A stretch of 64,000 bases of DNA from Mesorhizobium loti. Lineage in GTDB: Bacteria; Pseudomonadota; Alphaproteobacteria; Rhizobiales; Rhizobiaceae. The stretch lies in NCBI GenBank assembly GCA_014189435.1, contig CP050293.1, positions 2,051,001 through 2,115,000 of the forward strand, in the 5' to 3' direction. This document shows positions 36,239 to 44,439 of this stretch, piece after piece. The number at the start of each line of letters is the position of its first letter. Within the stretch, counting starts at the first letter, position 1. Made by a program: the position numbers and the translations under genes. The notes under the pieces were generated by a model. That model had not been told where the DNA came from and did not search any database. It worked only from the letters and a program-made list of their open reading frames with translations.

Positions 36239-36319
36239 TCACGATGGTATTGCACAGAATCCCAGGATCAGCAGGGCAGCGATGCCAAGGCCGAGTATGA
36301 GAAGCGTCCTTCCGTCCAT
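36239..36319 (-). CDS. Possible 26-aa hydrophobic small protein
   Basis: A short reading frame MDGRTLLILGLGIAALLILG to CAIPS followed by TGA, predicted as one membrane helix. AAAGGT lies 8 nt before the ATG, a good ribosome-binding site for its size. It is on the strand opposite ctaB and between ctaB and the DUF2189 gene. No homology can be claimed; small single-helix proteins are common near oxidase genes, but this could be chance. Confidence 0.35.
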   Translation of the reverse strand: MDGRTLLILGLGIAALLILGFCAIPS

Positions 36320-36340
36320 GACCGTTACCTTTGACCTGGC

Positions 36341-36440
36341 GTATGATCCTGAAAATCGGGATCGATTTTCGGAAAGATCATGCGCCAATCAACGCCGTAC
36401 AGCGTCCTTTACGCGCCCATGAAAGGGCGCACGGCGCTGT
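36341..36440. repeat. Two intergenic palindromic elements in the ctaB-DUF2189 gap
   Basis: The first (36341-36383) has ends GTATGATC and GATCATGC around GAAAATC/GATTTTC. The second (36399-36440) has ends ACAGCG and CGCTGT with an inner GCGCCC-ATGA-GGGCGC stem. Both resemble the mosaic palindromes dispersed in rhizobial intergenic regions. The gap (36135-36626, 490 bp) otherwise holds only the possible 26-aa gene. Confidence 0.6.
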
Positions 36441-36626
36441 GCGAGAATATCGAAAAAAGACCATCGGAGCTAGCCAGGCCGCCGGAGCTCTTCCGACAAA
36501 GGGCGACAAGTCTCTGGCAAGAGAGTATGTTGATTGCGGTGCAGGTCGCGGTTTTGCGTGGCCATGACGCAGAACGGCAGCACCGCGAAACCGCGACCTA
36601 ACCGGACCAGGTCTGGAGGAACGGTC

Positions 36627-37439
36627 ATGGCAAGCTTTCATGTGATAGCAGGCGCCAGCGAGACGCTGGAACATACCAGAATTCGAAAAATCGGTGTTTC
36701 CGACCTTTTCGACGCGCTCAAGCGGGGCGTCGACGATTTCATGGTCAAACCGTCGCACATCGTTTTTCTCTGCCTGATCTATCCGCTCGTGGGCGTTGTG
36801 CTCGCCGCCTGGACTTCGGGCGCCAATGCGTTGCCGTTGTTGTTTCCGCTGGTTTCCGGTTTTGCGCTGATTGGCCCATTCGCGGCGATAGGTCTCTATG
36901 AAATCAGCCGCAGACGGGAAGCTGGGCTCGACACCTCCTGGAGGCACGCTTTCGACGTCAGGAATTCCCCGGCGCTGCCGGCCATCGCGGCGGTCGGGAT
37001 CATGCTGTTTGCAATCTTCATCACCTGGCTTTTGACGGCGCAGATGTTCTACCAATATCTTTTCGGCCCGGCTCCGCCGGAATCGATATCCGGCTTCATC
37101 AATGAGATATTTGCCACCGGACGCGGCTGGACGCTGATTATCCTGGGGCACGCCATCGGCTTCGTCTTCGCCGTGGTCGTGTTGTGCACAACGGTTATCG
37201 CCTTCCCCTTGTTGCTCGACCGTGACGTCGGCGCCTACGAAGCCATCCACACCTCGGTGCGTGCAGTGCTGGCGAACCCGATCACCATGGCTGTCTGGGG
37301 ACTGATTGTCGCCGTCGCCCTGATCATCGGCTCGCTGCCGGTGTTCGCCGGGCTGGCCGTCGTGTTGCCGATCCTCGGTCACGCCACCTGGCATGTCTAC
37401 CGCAAGGTCGTGGAGTCACCCGCCAGACCGGCGAGTTGA
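36627..37439 (+). CDS. DUF2189 integral membrane protein
   Basis: A 270-aa multi-pass membrane protein of the DUF2189 family. A soluble N-terminus (IRKIGVSDLFDALKRGVDDFMVKPSHIVFLCLIYPLVGVVLA) carries the family's D-L-x-x-A-L-x-x-G-x-x-D-F motif. About six helices follow, with the recognisable GPFAAIGLYEISRRREAGLDTSWRHAF loop. TGGAGGA lies 9 nt before the ATG at 36627. It is often found near cytochrome oxidase genes, as here, but its role is unknown. Confidence 0.85.
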   Translation: MASFHVIAGASETLEHTRIRKIGVSDLFDALKRGVDDFMVKPSHIVFLCLIYPLVGVVLAAWTSGANALPLLFPLVSGFALIGPFAAIGLYEISRRREAGLDTSWRHAFDVRNSPALPAIAAVGIMLFAIFITWLLTAQMFYQYLFGPAPPESISGFINEIFATGRGWTLIILGHAIGFVFAVVVLCTTVIAFPLLLDRDVGAYEAIHTSVRAVLANPITMAVWGLIVAVALIIGSLPVFAGLAVVLPILGHATWHVYRKVVESPARPAS

Positions 37440-37495
37440 GGACATTCTGCCTCACCGCACCGGCGAGGGCGCCGGTGCAAGGTTGATCGAAGCCG

Positions 37496-37969
37496 TCAGT
37501 AAGCCGGGTGACTGAAGCGGGCTTGGTATGCGCCCATGGTCAGGCTGCGAAAGTCCTTGCCGCTGACATGCACCAGCGTTTTGTGGTCGCCGCCTTCGAA
37601 ATAGACGTCGGCGGCATCGCCGAGGCTTTCATCGACAATAACCGGCACATTGTAGGCTGCGCCGATCGGTGGGATGGCGCCGGTGTCGCAATCGCCGAAG
37701 AGCGAAACCACCTCGTCTTCGGAGGCAAGTCCGAGACGCTTGTTCATGACGTCTTGCAACCTGCCGAGTTCGATCCTGTGGGTGCTTGGAACCACGGCCA
37801 GCGTATAGCCAAGCTCGTGGTGAACGACCACGGATTTCGCCATGATGCTGCCGGGCACATGCGCGGCTATCGCCGACTGCCGGCTTGTCGAAGTGCGATG
37901 ATGAGCGACGGTGTCGTAGGAAATTCCCTTGCCGTCGATGAAGTCCTTCAGTCTGTTTGCGATCGTCAT
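37496..37969 (-). CDS. YbaK/ProX-type aminoacyl-tRNA deacylase domain protein
   Basis: A 157-aa protein of the YbaK/INS fold, which hydrolyses mischarged aminoacyl-tRNA in trans. Family features are the Lys in SIMAKSVVVH (catalytic Lys, about residue 45), LAVVPSTHRIELGRLQ, and the GAIPPIGAAYNVPVIVDESL loop with G-x-x-x-P. GGGAGG lies 8 nt before the ATG at 37969. It is the last gene after the oxidase subunits (38 bp after the subunit IV stop) and may be co-transcribed with them. The amino acid edited is not predictable. Confidence 0.83.
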   Translation of the reverse strand: MTIANRLKDFIDGKGISYDTVAHHRTSTSRQSAIAAHVPGSIMAKSVVVHHELGYTLAVVPSTHRIELGRLQDVMNKRLGLASEDEVVSLFGDCDTGAIPPIGAAYNVPVIVDESLGDAADVYFEGGDHKTLVHVSGKDFRSLTMGAYQARFSHPAY

Positions 37970-38007
37970 CTTGGCCTCCCTTGCCGGAGTTCGCGACGCA
38001 TGGGGCA

Positions 38008-38412
38008 TCAGGGCCCGGATCCGAAAAACGCCAGCCGGGTGAAAAGGGTATAGTCGGCTTCGAACACCATCATTGCCACGAACACCAGCACCAGTATCGG
38101 CGGCAGGATGATCGCATATGTCAGCGCCAGCCGTTCCCAGGCCATGTGCATGAAGACGGCGACGATCAGCCCTGCCTTGAGGATCATGAAGATCAGGATC
38201 AGCGACCATCTGAGATAGCCGTGAAGACCGAAATAATCGACCAGGTACGAGCAGGTGCTGAGAATGAACAGCCACGCCCAGACCACCAGATAGAGCTTGA
38301 TCGGGTGTTCCTGGTGAACCTCCGCATAGGCGGTGCCCGTCGCCGGGGCCTCATGCGCATGACCAGCGTTAAGTGCGTGTTGTCCGAGGCCGTTTGCGGT
38401 TGCTTCAGCCAT
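38008..38412 (-). CDS. Cytochrome c oxidase subunit IV-family protein
   Basis: A 134-aa protein with three membrane helices (LYLVVWAWLFILSTCSYLVDYF, SLILIFMILKAGLIVAVFMHM and LTYAIILPPILVLVFVAMMVF). The KAGLIVAVFMHMAWE segment is the prokaryotic COX4 signature. A His-rich N-terminus (HALNAGHAHEAP) precedes the first helix. Ten bp separate it from the subunit III gene upstream. It is the smallest subunit of the alternative oxidase encoded here. Confidence 0.88.
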   Translation of the reverse strand: MAEATANGLGQHALNAGHAHEAPATGTAYAEVHQEHPIKLYLVVWAWLFILSTCSYLVDYFGLHGYLRWSLILIFMILKAGLIVAVFMHMAWERLALTYAIILPPILVLVFVAMMVFEADYTLFTRLAFFGSGP

Positions 38413-38421
38413 GTCTGCCTC

Positions 38422-39141
38422 TCACCAAAGATAGAAGAATGCGAAGATGAACACCCAGACCAGATCGACGAAATGCCAGTACAGCCCCATGATCTCGACG
38501 TTCTCGTAGCGGCCGGTGCGGCTGGTGAAGAAGCCGCGCCGTCCGGTGTCGAAATCTCCGCGCCACACCTTTCGCGCCACGATGACCAGGAAGATCACCC
38601 CGATCGTCACATGGGTGCCGTGGAAACCGGTGATCATGAAGAAAGACGAACCGAATTGGGCGGCGCCCCAGGGATTGCCCCAGGGCCGTACCCCTTCAGT
38701 GATCAGCTTGGTCCATTCGAAGGCCTGCATGCCGACAAAGGTCGCGCCGAGCGCCGCGGTCAGAAGCATGAGGATTGCCGTCTTGCGGCGGTCGCGGCGG
38801 TAGCCGAAATTGACCGCCATGGCCATCGTTCCGCTGCTTGAGATCAGCACGAAGGTCATGATGGCAATAAGGATCAGCGGGATATCCGAGCCGCCGATAC
38901 GAAGCGCAAAGACCTCGCTCGGATTGGGCCACGGCACGCGGGTCGAAATGCGCGCGGTCATGTAGGAGAGCAGGAAGCAGCCGAAGATGAAGGTGTCGCT
39001 GAGCAGGAAGATCCACATCATGGCCTTGCCCCAGGACACGTTCTTGAACGCGCGCTGATCCGAGGACCAGTCGGCTGCAATGCCTTGCCAGCCTGCGGGC
39101 CGAGGCTCCGTCTGGCCGATATGCGTCAGTGTCTCTGCCAT
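38422..39141 (-). CDS. Heme-copper oxidase subunit III (second copy)
   Basis: A 239-aa member of the heme-copper oxidase subunit III family, with about five to six helices. The recognisable parts are KAMMWIFLLSDTFIFGCFLLSY, QFGSSFFMITGFHGTHVTIGVIFL and the closing YWHFVDLVWVFIFAFFYLW. It directly follows another subunit III-like gene. The pair corresponds to CoxO and CoxP of the Bradyrhizobium coxMNOP operon. Conserved His and Glu residues of the helix bundle are present (EWTK, HGTH, YWHF). Confidence 0.9.
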   Translation of the reverse strand: MAETLTHIGQTEPRPAGWQGIAADWSSDQRAFKNVSWGKAMMWIFLLSDTFIFGCFLLSYMTARISTRVPWPNPSEVFALRIGGSDIPLILIAIMTFVLISSSGTMAMAVNFGYRRDRRKTAILMLLTAALGATFVGMQAFEWTKLITEGVRPWGNPWGAAQFGSSFFMITGFHGTHVTIGVIFLVIVARKVWRGDFDTGRRGFFTSRTGRYENVEIMGLYWHFVDLVWVFIFAFFYLW

Positions 39142-39154
39142 CCGCTTGATCCTC

Positions 39155-39859
39155 TTAGGTCAGCAACTGTCGGCAAATGTCGATGAACGTCGCGGCCCAA
39201 CCGGCCAGCAGCGCGAAGATGGCGAGCCAGACGAAGAGCAGGAAATGCCAGTACATGGCGCACAGTTCGACGCTGAGACGAAGCCGCTCCGGCCGCGCTC
39301 CATTCCAGGCGCCGGCGGTCGTTCTGCCGAGGCCCACCAGCCCGCCCACTATGTGCAGGCCATGCATGCCGGTGATCAGGTAGAAAAAGCTGTTGGCTGG
39401 ATTGGAGCTCAGCAGATAGCCATCTTCGGTCAGCTGTCGCCATGCGATGAGCTGTCCGATCAGGAAGGCGAGCGCCGTGAGCCCGGCCGTGACAAGGCCG
39501 AGCCGGACCATGTCGACCTGCCGCTTGCGCGCCGCGACGACAGCGCATTGCAGCGCGACGCTGCTCAAGACCAGCACGCCTGTGTTGAGCCAGAGCAGCC
39601 CCGGCAGCGGCAGCGGCTGCCAGTCCGACACCGCCATCCGCATGAAATAAGCGCTGGTGAAGAGCGCGAACAGGCAGCCGACGACGGCGAGGAAGACACC
39701 GAGGCCGATCTTGGCGGTGGGCAACGCCGACCGGTCGAAGCCGACAAAATCGCTGGCCAGGCCTTGTTCGAGCCATGGCTTGGTCATCAGCCTCTGGTGC
39801 GAAAGCCACCATCCGGCGAAGCCGGCGATGACGAGCAGGAAGACCAGGATGACACTCAT
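39155..39859 (-). CDS. Heme-copper oxidase subunit III-like protein (first copy)
   Basis: A 234-aa subunit III-family protein more divergent than its neighbour. It has an extra N-terminal helix (SVILVFLLVIAGFAGWWLSH), then LGVFLAVVGCLFALFTSAYFMRM, NSFFYLITGMHGLHIVGGLVGLG and LCAMYWHFLLFVWLAIFALL. Its start overlaps the subunit I stop by 4 bp (ATGA). Two non-identical subunit III proteins in one operon suggest both are structural subunits of the same complex. Confidence 0.87.
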   Translation of the reverse strand: MSVILVFLLVIAGFAGWWLSHQRLMTKPWLEQGLASDFVGFDRSALPTAKIGLGVFLAVVGCLFALFTSAYFMRMAVSDWQPLPLPGLLWLNTGVLVLSSVALQCAVVAARKRQVDMVRLGLVTAGLTALAFLIGQLIAWRQLTEDGYLLSSNPANSFFYLITGMHGLHIVGGLVGLGRTTAGAWNGARPERLRLSVELCAMYWHFLLFVWLAIFALLAGWAATFIDICRQLLT

Positions 39860-41625
39860 GCCGGCTCCCTTGAGGGGCCGAAGGAGCCCGGCATGTTCTG
39901 CGGGATGAAGTCCTCCTTGGCGCCCGGCACGCTGTAGTCATAGGCCCAGCGATAGACGATCGGCAGGTCCTTGCCGAAATTGCCGTGGGCCGGCGGTGTT
40001 TGCGGCGTCTGCCATTCGAGGGTCGTGGCCCGCCACGGATTGCCGCCGGCCTCGCGGCCATGGCGGATGCTCCAGATCAGATTGAACAGGAACACCATTT
40101 GGGCAAAGCCGACGATGAAAGCCATGATGCTGATGAACGAATTCAGATGGTGTGCCGACTCCGTCATAACAGTCATGTCGGTCAGTTCAGCATAGCGCCG
40201 CGGCACACCCATCAGGCCGAGGTAGTGCATGGGGAAGAAGATCAGGTAGGCGCCGAGGAAGGTGACCCAGAAATGGAACCGGCCCAAGGTCTCGTTGAGC
40301 ATCCGGCCAGTAGCCTTCGGGTACCAGTGGTAGATCGCGCCAAAAACCACGAGGATCGGGGCGACGCCCATGACCATATGGAAGTGGGCCACGACGAACA
40401 TCGTGTCGGACAGCGGAACATCGACGACGACATTGCCGAGGAACAGGCCGGTCAGCCCGCCGTTGACAAAGGTGACGATGAAGGCGAGGGCAAAGAGCAT
40501 AGGTATGGTGAGATGGATGTCGCCACGCCATAGGGTCAGCACCCAATTGTAGACCTTGATGGCGGTCGGAATGGCGATGATCAGCGTCGTGGTGGCGAAG
40601 AAGAAACCAAAATAGGGGTGCATGCCGCTGACATACATGTGGTGCGCCCAGACCACGAAGCTCAGCGCGCCAATGCCGACGATGGCCCAGACCATCATCC
40701 GGTAGCCGAAGATGTTCTTGCGCGCATGGGTGCTGATCAGGTCGGATACGATGCCGAAGGCCGGCAGCGCCACGATGTAGACCTCGGGATGGCCGAAGAA
40801 CCAGAACAGGTGTTGGAACAGGATCGGGCTGCCGCCATTGTGCTGCAGTTGCTCGCCCATCTCGGAGATCGCCGGCATGAAGAAGCTGGTGCCGAGGACG
40901 CGGTCAAGCAGCATCATCACGCTGGCGACGAACAGCGCGGGAAAGGCGAGCAGCGCCATGACGGTTGCGGTGAAGATGCCCCAGACGGTCAGCGGCAGGC
41001 GCATCATTGTCATGCCGCGCGTGCGGCCCTGCAGCACCGTCACCACATAGTTCAGGCCGCCCATCGTGAAGCCGATGATGAACAGGATCAGCGAGGAGAG
41101 CATCAGGATGATGCCCCAGTCCTGGCCGCCTGGTGTGCCGCTCATGATGGCTTGCGGCGGGTAGAGCGTCCAGCCGGCCCCCGTCGGTCCGCCGGGCGCA
41201 AAGAAGCTCGACACCAGAACCAGCACGGCAAGCAGGTAGATCCAGTAGCTCAGCATGTTGACATAGGGAAAGACCATGTCGCGCGCGCCGACCATCAATG
41301 GGATCAGATAGTTGCCAAAGCCGCCGAGGAAGAGGGCGGTGAGCAGGTAGATCACCATGATCATGCCGTGCATGGTGATGAACTGGTAGTAAGCTTCCGG
41401 GGTGATGAAGTCGAACGTGCCAGGGAATCCGAGTTGCAGCCGCATCAACCAGGATAGAACCAGGGCGACCAAGCCTATACCCGTTGCCGTCGCCGAATAC
41501 TGGATGGCGATGACCTTGGCGTCCTGCGAGAAGACGTATTTCGTCCACCAACTGTGCGGATGGTAGAGTTCCATTTCCGCGACTTCGGCCGGTGGGATGC
41601 CATCTGCAGGCGTGATGTCGACCAT
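39856..41625 (-). CDS. Cytochrome c oxidase subunit I (aa3-type, A1 class)
   Basis: A 589-aa catalytic subunit with heme a and the a3-CuB centre. The CuB/heme ligand region is WFFGHPEVYIVALPAFG (the cross-linked His-Tyr pair, A1 class) and VVWAHHMYVSGM. The low-spin and a3 His are in VVAHFHMVMGVAPI. D-channel residues are retained in FGNYLIPLMVGARDMVFPYVN, and the K-channel Lys in TAIKVYNW. Twelve helices are expected. It corresponds to CoxN of Bradyrhizobium coxMNOP. The start follows the subunit II stop by 21 bp; GGAGGTG is just before the ATG. Confidence 0.95.
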   Translation of the reverse strand: MVDITPADGIPPAEVAEMELYHPHSWWTKYVFSQDAKVIAIQYSATATGIGLVALVLSWLMRLQLGFPGTFDFITPEAYYQFITMHGMIMVIYLLTALFLGGFGNYLIPLMVGARDMVFPYVNMLSYWIYLLAVLVLVSSFFAPGGPTGAGWTLYPPQAIMSGTPGGQDWGIILMLSSLILFIIGFTMGGLNYVVTVLQGRTRGMTMMRLPLTVWGIFTATVMALLAFPALFVASVMMLLDRVLGTSFFMPAISEMGEQLQHNGGSPILFQHLFWFFGHPEVYIVALPAFGIVSDLISTHARKNIFGYRMMVWAIVGIGALSFVVWAHHMYVSGMHPYFGFFFATTTLIIAIPTAIKVYNWVLTLWRGDIHLTIPMLFALAFIVTFVNGGLTGLFLGNVVVDVPLSDTMFVVAHFHMVMGVAPILVVFGAIYHWYPKATGRMLNETLGRFHFWVTFLGAYLIFFPMHYLGLMGVPRRYAELTDMTVMTESAHHLNSFISIMAFIVGFAQMVFLFNLIWSIRHGREAGGNPWRATTLEWQTPQTPPAHGNFGKDLPIVYRWAYDYSVPGAKEDFIPQNMPGSFGPSREPA

Positions 41626-41646
41626 AGGAACACCTCCGTGTCCTTT

Positions 41647-42528
41647 TCAGCGAGACCCGACCGTTTCGAGCCTTGCTGCAATTTTCAAACCTGACGCCAT
41701 CTTGCCCGACGCCTGGTCCGCCGAGCCCGTTTGCTGGGGTGCCGACAACTGGGCGAAAGTCTGCTGCTGGCCAAGCCAGGCCACGTAGTCTTGCTGCGTG
41801 TCGACCATGACCACGCCATGCATCAAAGGATGCCCTTGGCCGCAAAGTTCGGCGCACAAGACCTGAAAGGTTCCGGTCCTGGTCGGGGTGAACCAGAAAT
41901 AGGTGACCGTGCCCGGGATCATGTCCATCTTGGCGCGGAATTCCGGCACATAGAAATCATGCAGCACATCGATCGAGCGGAGCAGCATCTTGACCGGTTT
42001 GCCGATTGGCAGATGCAGATCAGCCGCTTCGACCACGACATCGTCCTGACCATTGGGATCGCTGGCAATCACGCCCAGCGGGTTGTCAGCGGTGACGTCG
42101 CGGGTGTCGGACGTGCCAAGCTTGCCGTCCTTGCCGGGCAGACGGAAACTCCACTGCCACTGCTGGCCGACGACTTCGACGTCGGTTGCGTCGCTCGGGA
42201 CGTTGACAAACCGGCTCCAGACAAACAGGCCGGGAACCAGCAACGCCGTGACCCCGACCGCGGTGACGATGGTCAGCCACGATTCGAGCCGCTTGTTCTC
42301 CGGTTCGTAGGCCGCCCTGTTTCCTTCCCGATGACGGAAGCGGAAGACGCAATAGGCCATGAACAGGACGACGGCGGCGAAGACGACGCCGGTGATCCAG
42401 AAGGTGATGATGATGGTGTTGTCGATATAGGCCCAGTTCGAGGCAATCGGAGTCCACCACCATGGGCTCAGGAGGTGAAACAACACTGAGCCCACGACGA
42501 TCAAAACGAGTACAAGCGCTACGGCCAT
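41647..42528 (-). CDS. Cytochrome c oxidase subunit II (CuA)
   Basis: A 293-aa subunit II. Two N-terminal helices (ALVLVLIVVGSVLFHLL and IIITFWITGVVFAAVVLFMAYCVF) precede a periplasmic cupredoxin domain. The CuA ligands are intact: His in SIDVLHDFYVPEFR, and CAELCGQGHPLMHG (C-x-x-x-C-x-x-x-H-x-x-M). GQQWQWSFRLPGKDG is the cytochrome c docking Trp region. No CXXCH is present, so it is not a caa3 fusion. GGAGGA lies 10 nt before the ATG at 42528. It is the first gene of the oxidase operon. Confidence 0.93.
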   Translation of the reverse strand: MAVALVLVLIVVGSVLFHLLSPWWWTPIASNWAYIDNTIIITFWITGVVFAAVVLFMAYCVFRFRHREGNRAAYEPENKRLESWLTIVTAVGVTALLVPGLFVWSRFVNVPSDATDVEVVGQQWQWSFRLPGKDGKLGTSDTRDVTADNPLGVIASDPNGQDDVVVEAADLHLPIGKPVKMLLRSIDVLHDFYVPEFRAKMDMIPGTVTYFWFTPTRTGTFQVLCAELCGQGHPLMHGVVMVDTQQDYVAWLGQQQTFAQLSAPQQTGSADQASGKMASGLKIAARLETVGSR

Positions 42529-42684
42529 GTCCCGTTCCTCCCAGTATTCCAAGGGGCGCGAAGCCGTCCCGGGAAATACCAAGCGCATCATAGCTTGATT
42601 TGGGGTCGCAATTCTAGAGCCGACTATCTTGACGGGAAAAATGCCGCCTTTTTTGCCGTCGCGACCCTTTGAGAAGGGCCTCGC

Positions 42685-43305
42685 TCAGCTGCGAATCTCT
42701 TCCGCGAGTTCCTCAGCCGTCAAAACGCGCCCGAAAACCTTGCCGATAACGTCGAGCGTCGCGTTGTGGGAGGGCTCGTCCAGCCCGCCATTGGCATCAC
42801 CGATGAAGGCGACTTTGTAGTCGCGCATGAAAGCGCTGCGCGCGGTCGATTCGCAGCAGATGCTGGTCACAGTGCCGATGATGATGACCGTGTCCACTTT
42901 GCCGGTGCCGCGGATGTTGCGCAGCACCGTGTCGAGACGCGTGTTGTAGAACGCGTCGTAGCGGTGCTTGTCGACGACGACGTCGCCAGGCAGCGGCGCA
43001 AGCTCGGCCACGATCTCCATGCCGGGGCTGCCTTCGCGCATGCCTGATATCTTCAGCCTGGGTTGATATGTCGTCTCCAGCGGCGAGACATCGAAACCGT
43101 CGCTGAGAACATGCCTGGTATAGATGACCGGTATCCCTGTCGTGCGGCAGAGGTCGATGACTTGCCGCATGGCGGGAATGCTGTGGCGCGCCGCCGCCAC
43201 CTCCATGACGGCGCCCTGATCGACGAAATCCCTTTGCATGTCGATGACCAGAAGCGCCGCGCGCTCCTTGTCGAGGGGCCATGGTTGCTTGCTGAGCTCA
43301 GCCAT
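42685..43305 (-). CDS. Isochorismatase-family cysteine hydrolase
   Basis: A 206-aa cysteine hydrolase. The catalytic triad is visible: Asp in ALLVIDMQRDFVD, Lys in VVVDKHRYDAFYNT and the nucleophile Cys in GTVTSICCESTARSAF, preceded by a cis-peptide-type V-T/S motif. These define the family, whose members act on isochorismate, N-carbamoyl compounds, nicotinamide, ureidoacrylate or biuret. The K-H-R-Y-D-A-F motif is common in the ureidoacrylate/N-carbamoylsarcosine-like group, but the substrate is not predictable. It stands alone, 156 bp after the oxidase operon's first gene on the same strand, upstream in transcription. Confidence 0.85.
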   Translation of the reverse strand: MAELSKQPWPLDKERAALLVIDMQRDFVDQGAVMEVAAARHSIPAMRQVIDLCRTTGIPVIYTRHVLSDGFDVSPLETTYQPRLKISGMREGSPGMEIVAELAPLPGDVVVDKHRYDAFYNTRLDTVLRNIRGTGKVDTVIIIGTVTSICCESTARSAFMRDYKVAFIGDANGGLDEPSHNATLDVIGKVFGRVLTAEELAEEIRS

Positions 43306-43423
43306 TGTCCATCCGTCCCGTTAGTGTTGTCGCCGTCAGCGGCACCATTTCTCGACGTCGATTGCAAGGGTGCAGCCGGCGATTAGAGGTCGGTCCATTC
43401 AACCAACTCCAAGAAGCCGCTGT

Positions 43424-44329
43424 TCAATCCTTGGCCAGAAAGCCCGTGCCCAGCAGGTCCAGCAATCTGCTAGCGGCGGCGCTCAAAAAACCACCACGAC
43501 GCGTCACCACAAAAATTGGAATGGTGGGCGTCAGGTCCGCCACGTCGATGGCGACGAGCGTTCCGGCGGCGAGCTCCTCCGCGACACCGCTTTCTGTCAT
43601 CAAGGCGAGGCCAAAGCCTGCTTCGACGAGACGCTTCTGCGCGGTCAGGCTGTCGACAGGCGTCCAGTCGACGTCGCCGAGCCCAAGCGTCTGGAAAATG
43701 CTGAACACATGCGAAGCCCAGATCTCGCGCTGTCCCGGGATTTCCGGGAAGGCTATCCACCTCTCGTCGACCAATCCGGCGAGCGACGGGATCGAACGGC
43801 CGGCCAAGGCATGGTCGGTCGAGCAGACGACCAGCAATCTTTCCACGCCAAGGCAGTCATATCGCAGGTCAGCTGAGCGATCCCGGTCATAGCGAATGCC
43901 AATGGTGGCTTCGCCGCGCCGCACCAGATCGCTGACTTCGGTGCTGCGGACCGTCCGCAGCGCCAGGTCCACCGAGGGATGACCGGCTGCGAACCGCTTC
44001 AGGATGGCGGTAAGGCTGGTGCTGGCCAGAGTGCCCACGACCGCCAGCGACACGGGGCCAGCATTTTCGGTCTTGAGCGCTCGTACGGCTGTCTCTGCAT
44101 CTTGGAGGGCAGCAAGCGCGCGCTCCGCATAAGGCAGCAGGACGCGCCCCGCCTGGCTTAGCGCAATGCCATTGGACATCCGCTCGAAGAGCGGCATGCC
44201 AAGTTCCTGTTCCAGCAGGCTGATACGATGCGAGATGGCCGGCTGTGTCCGGTTCAGAACGCGGGCTGCAGTCGAAAAGCCACGCTGCCGGTAGACCGTC
44301 AGAAACGTGTTCAGTGCCTCGGCGTCCAT
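43424..44329 (-). CDS. LysR-family transcriptional regulator
   Basis: A 301-aa LysR regulator. The N-terminal winged HTH is MDAEALNTFLTVYRQRGFSTAARVLNRTQPAISHRISLLEQELGMPLFER. A linker helix and a periplasmic-binding-like effector domain (GPVSLAVVGTLASTSLT onward) follow. The ATG at 44329 begins the conserved HTH; a longer in-frame start exists but is not homologous-looking. It is divergent from the PEP-mutase-family gene with 110 bp between them, so that gene and perhaps those after it are its likely targets. Confidence 0.92.
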   Translation of the reverse strand: MDAEALNTFLTVYRQRGFSTAARVLNRTQPAISHRISLLEQELGMPLFERMSNGIALSQAGRVLLPYAERALAALQDAETAVRALKTENAGPVSLAVVGTLASTSLTAILKRFAAGHPSVDLALRTVRSTEVSDLVRRGEATIGIRYDRDRSADLRYDCLGVERLLVVCSTDHALAGRSIPSLAGLVDERWIAFPEIPGQREIWASHVFSIFQTLGLGDVDWTPVDSLTAQKRLVEAGFGLALMTESGVAEELAAGTLVAIDVADLTPTIPIFVVTRRGGFLSAAASRLLDLLGTGFLAKD

Positions 44330-44439
44330 CTCTTGCCTATAAATAAAATCTATGAGGTGGAGAGATATTAGAAATTGGACGAATGCCGTCAAGCCAAATA
44401 GCAGTGTCCTCGCTTGTGAATTGCAGAGGAGATCCGCTG

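Noticed and set aside
36380..36601. A 73-codon plus-strand frame between ctaB and the DUF2189 gene
   Set aside because: It begins inside two palindromic repeats, lacks a ribosome-binding site and has no recognisable pattern.
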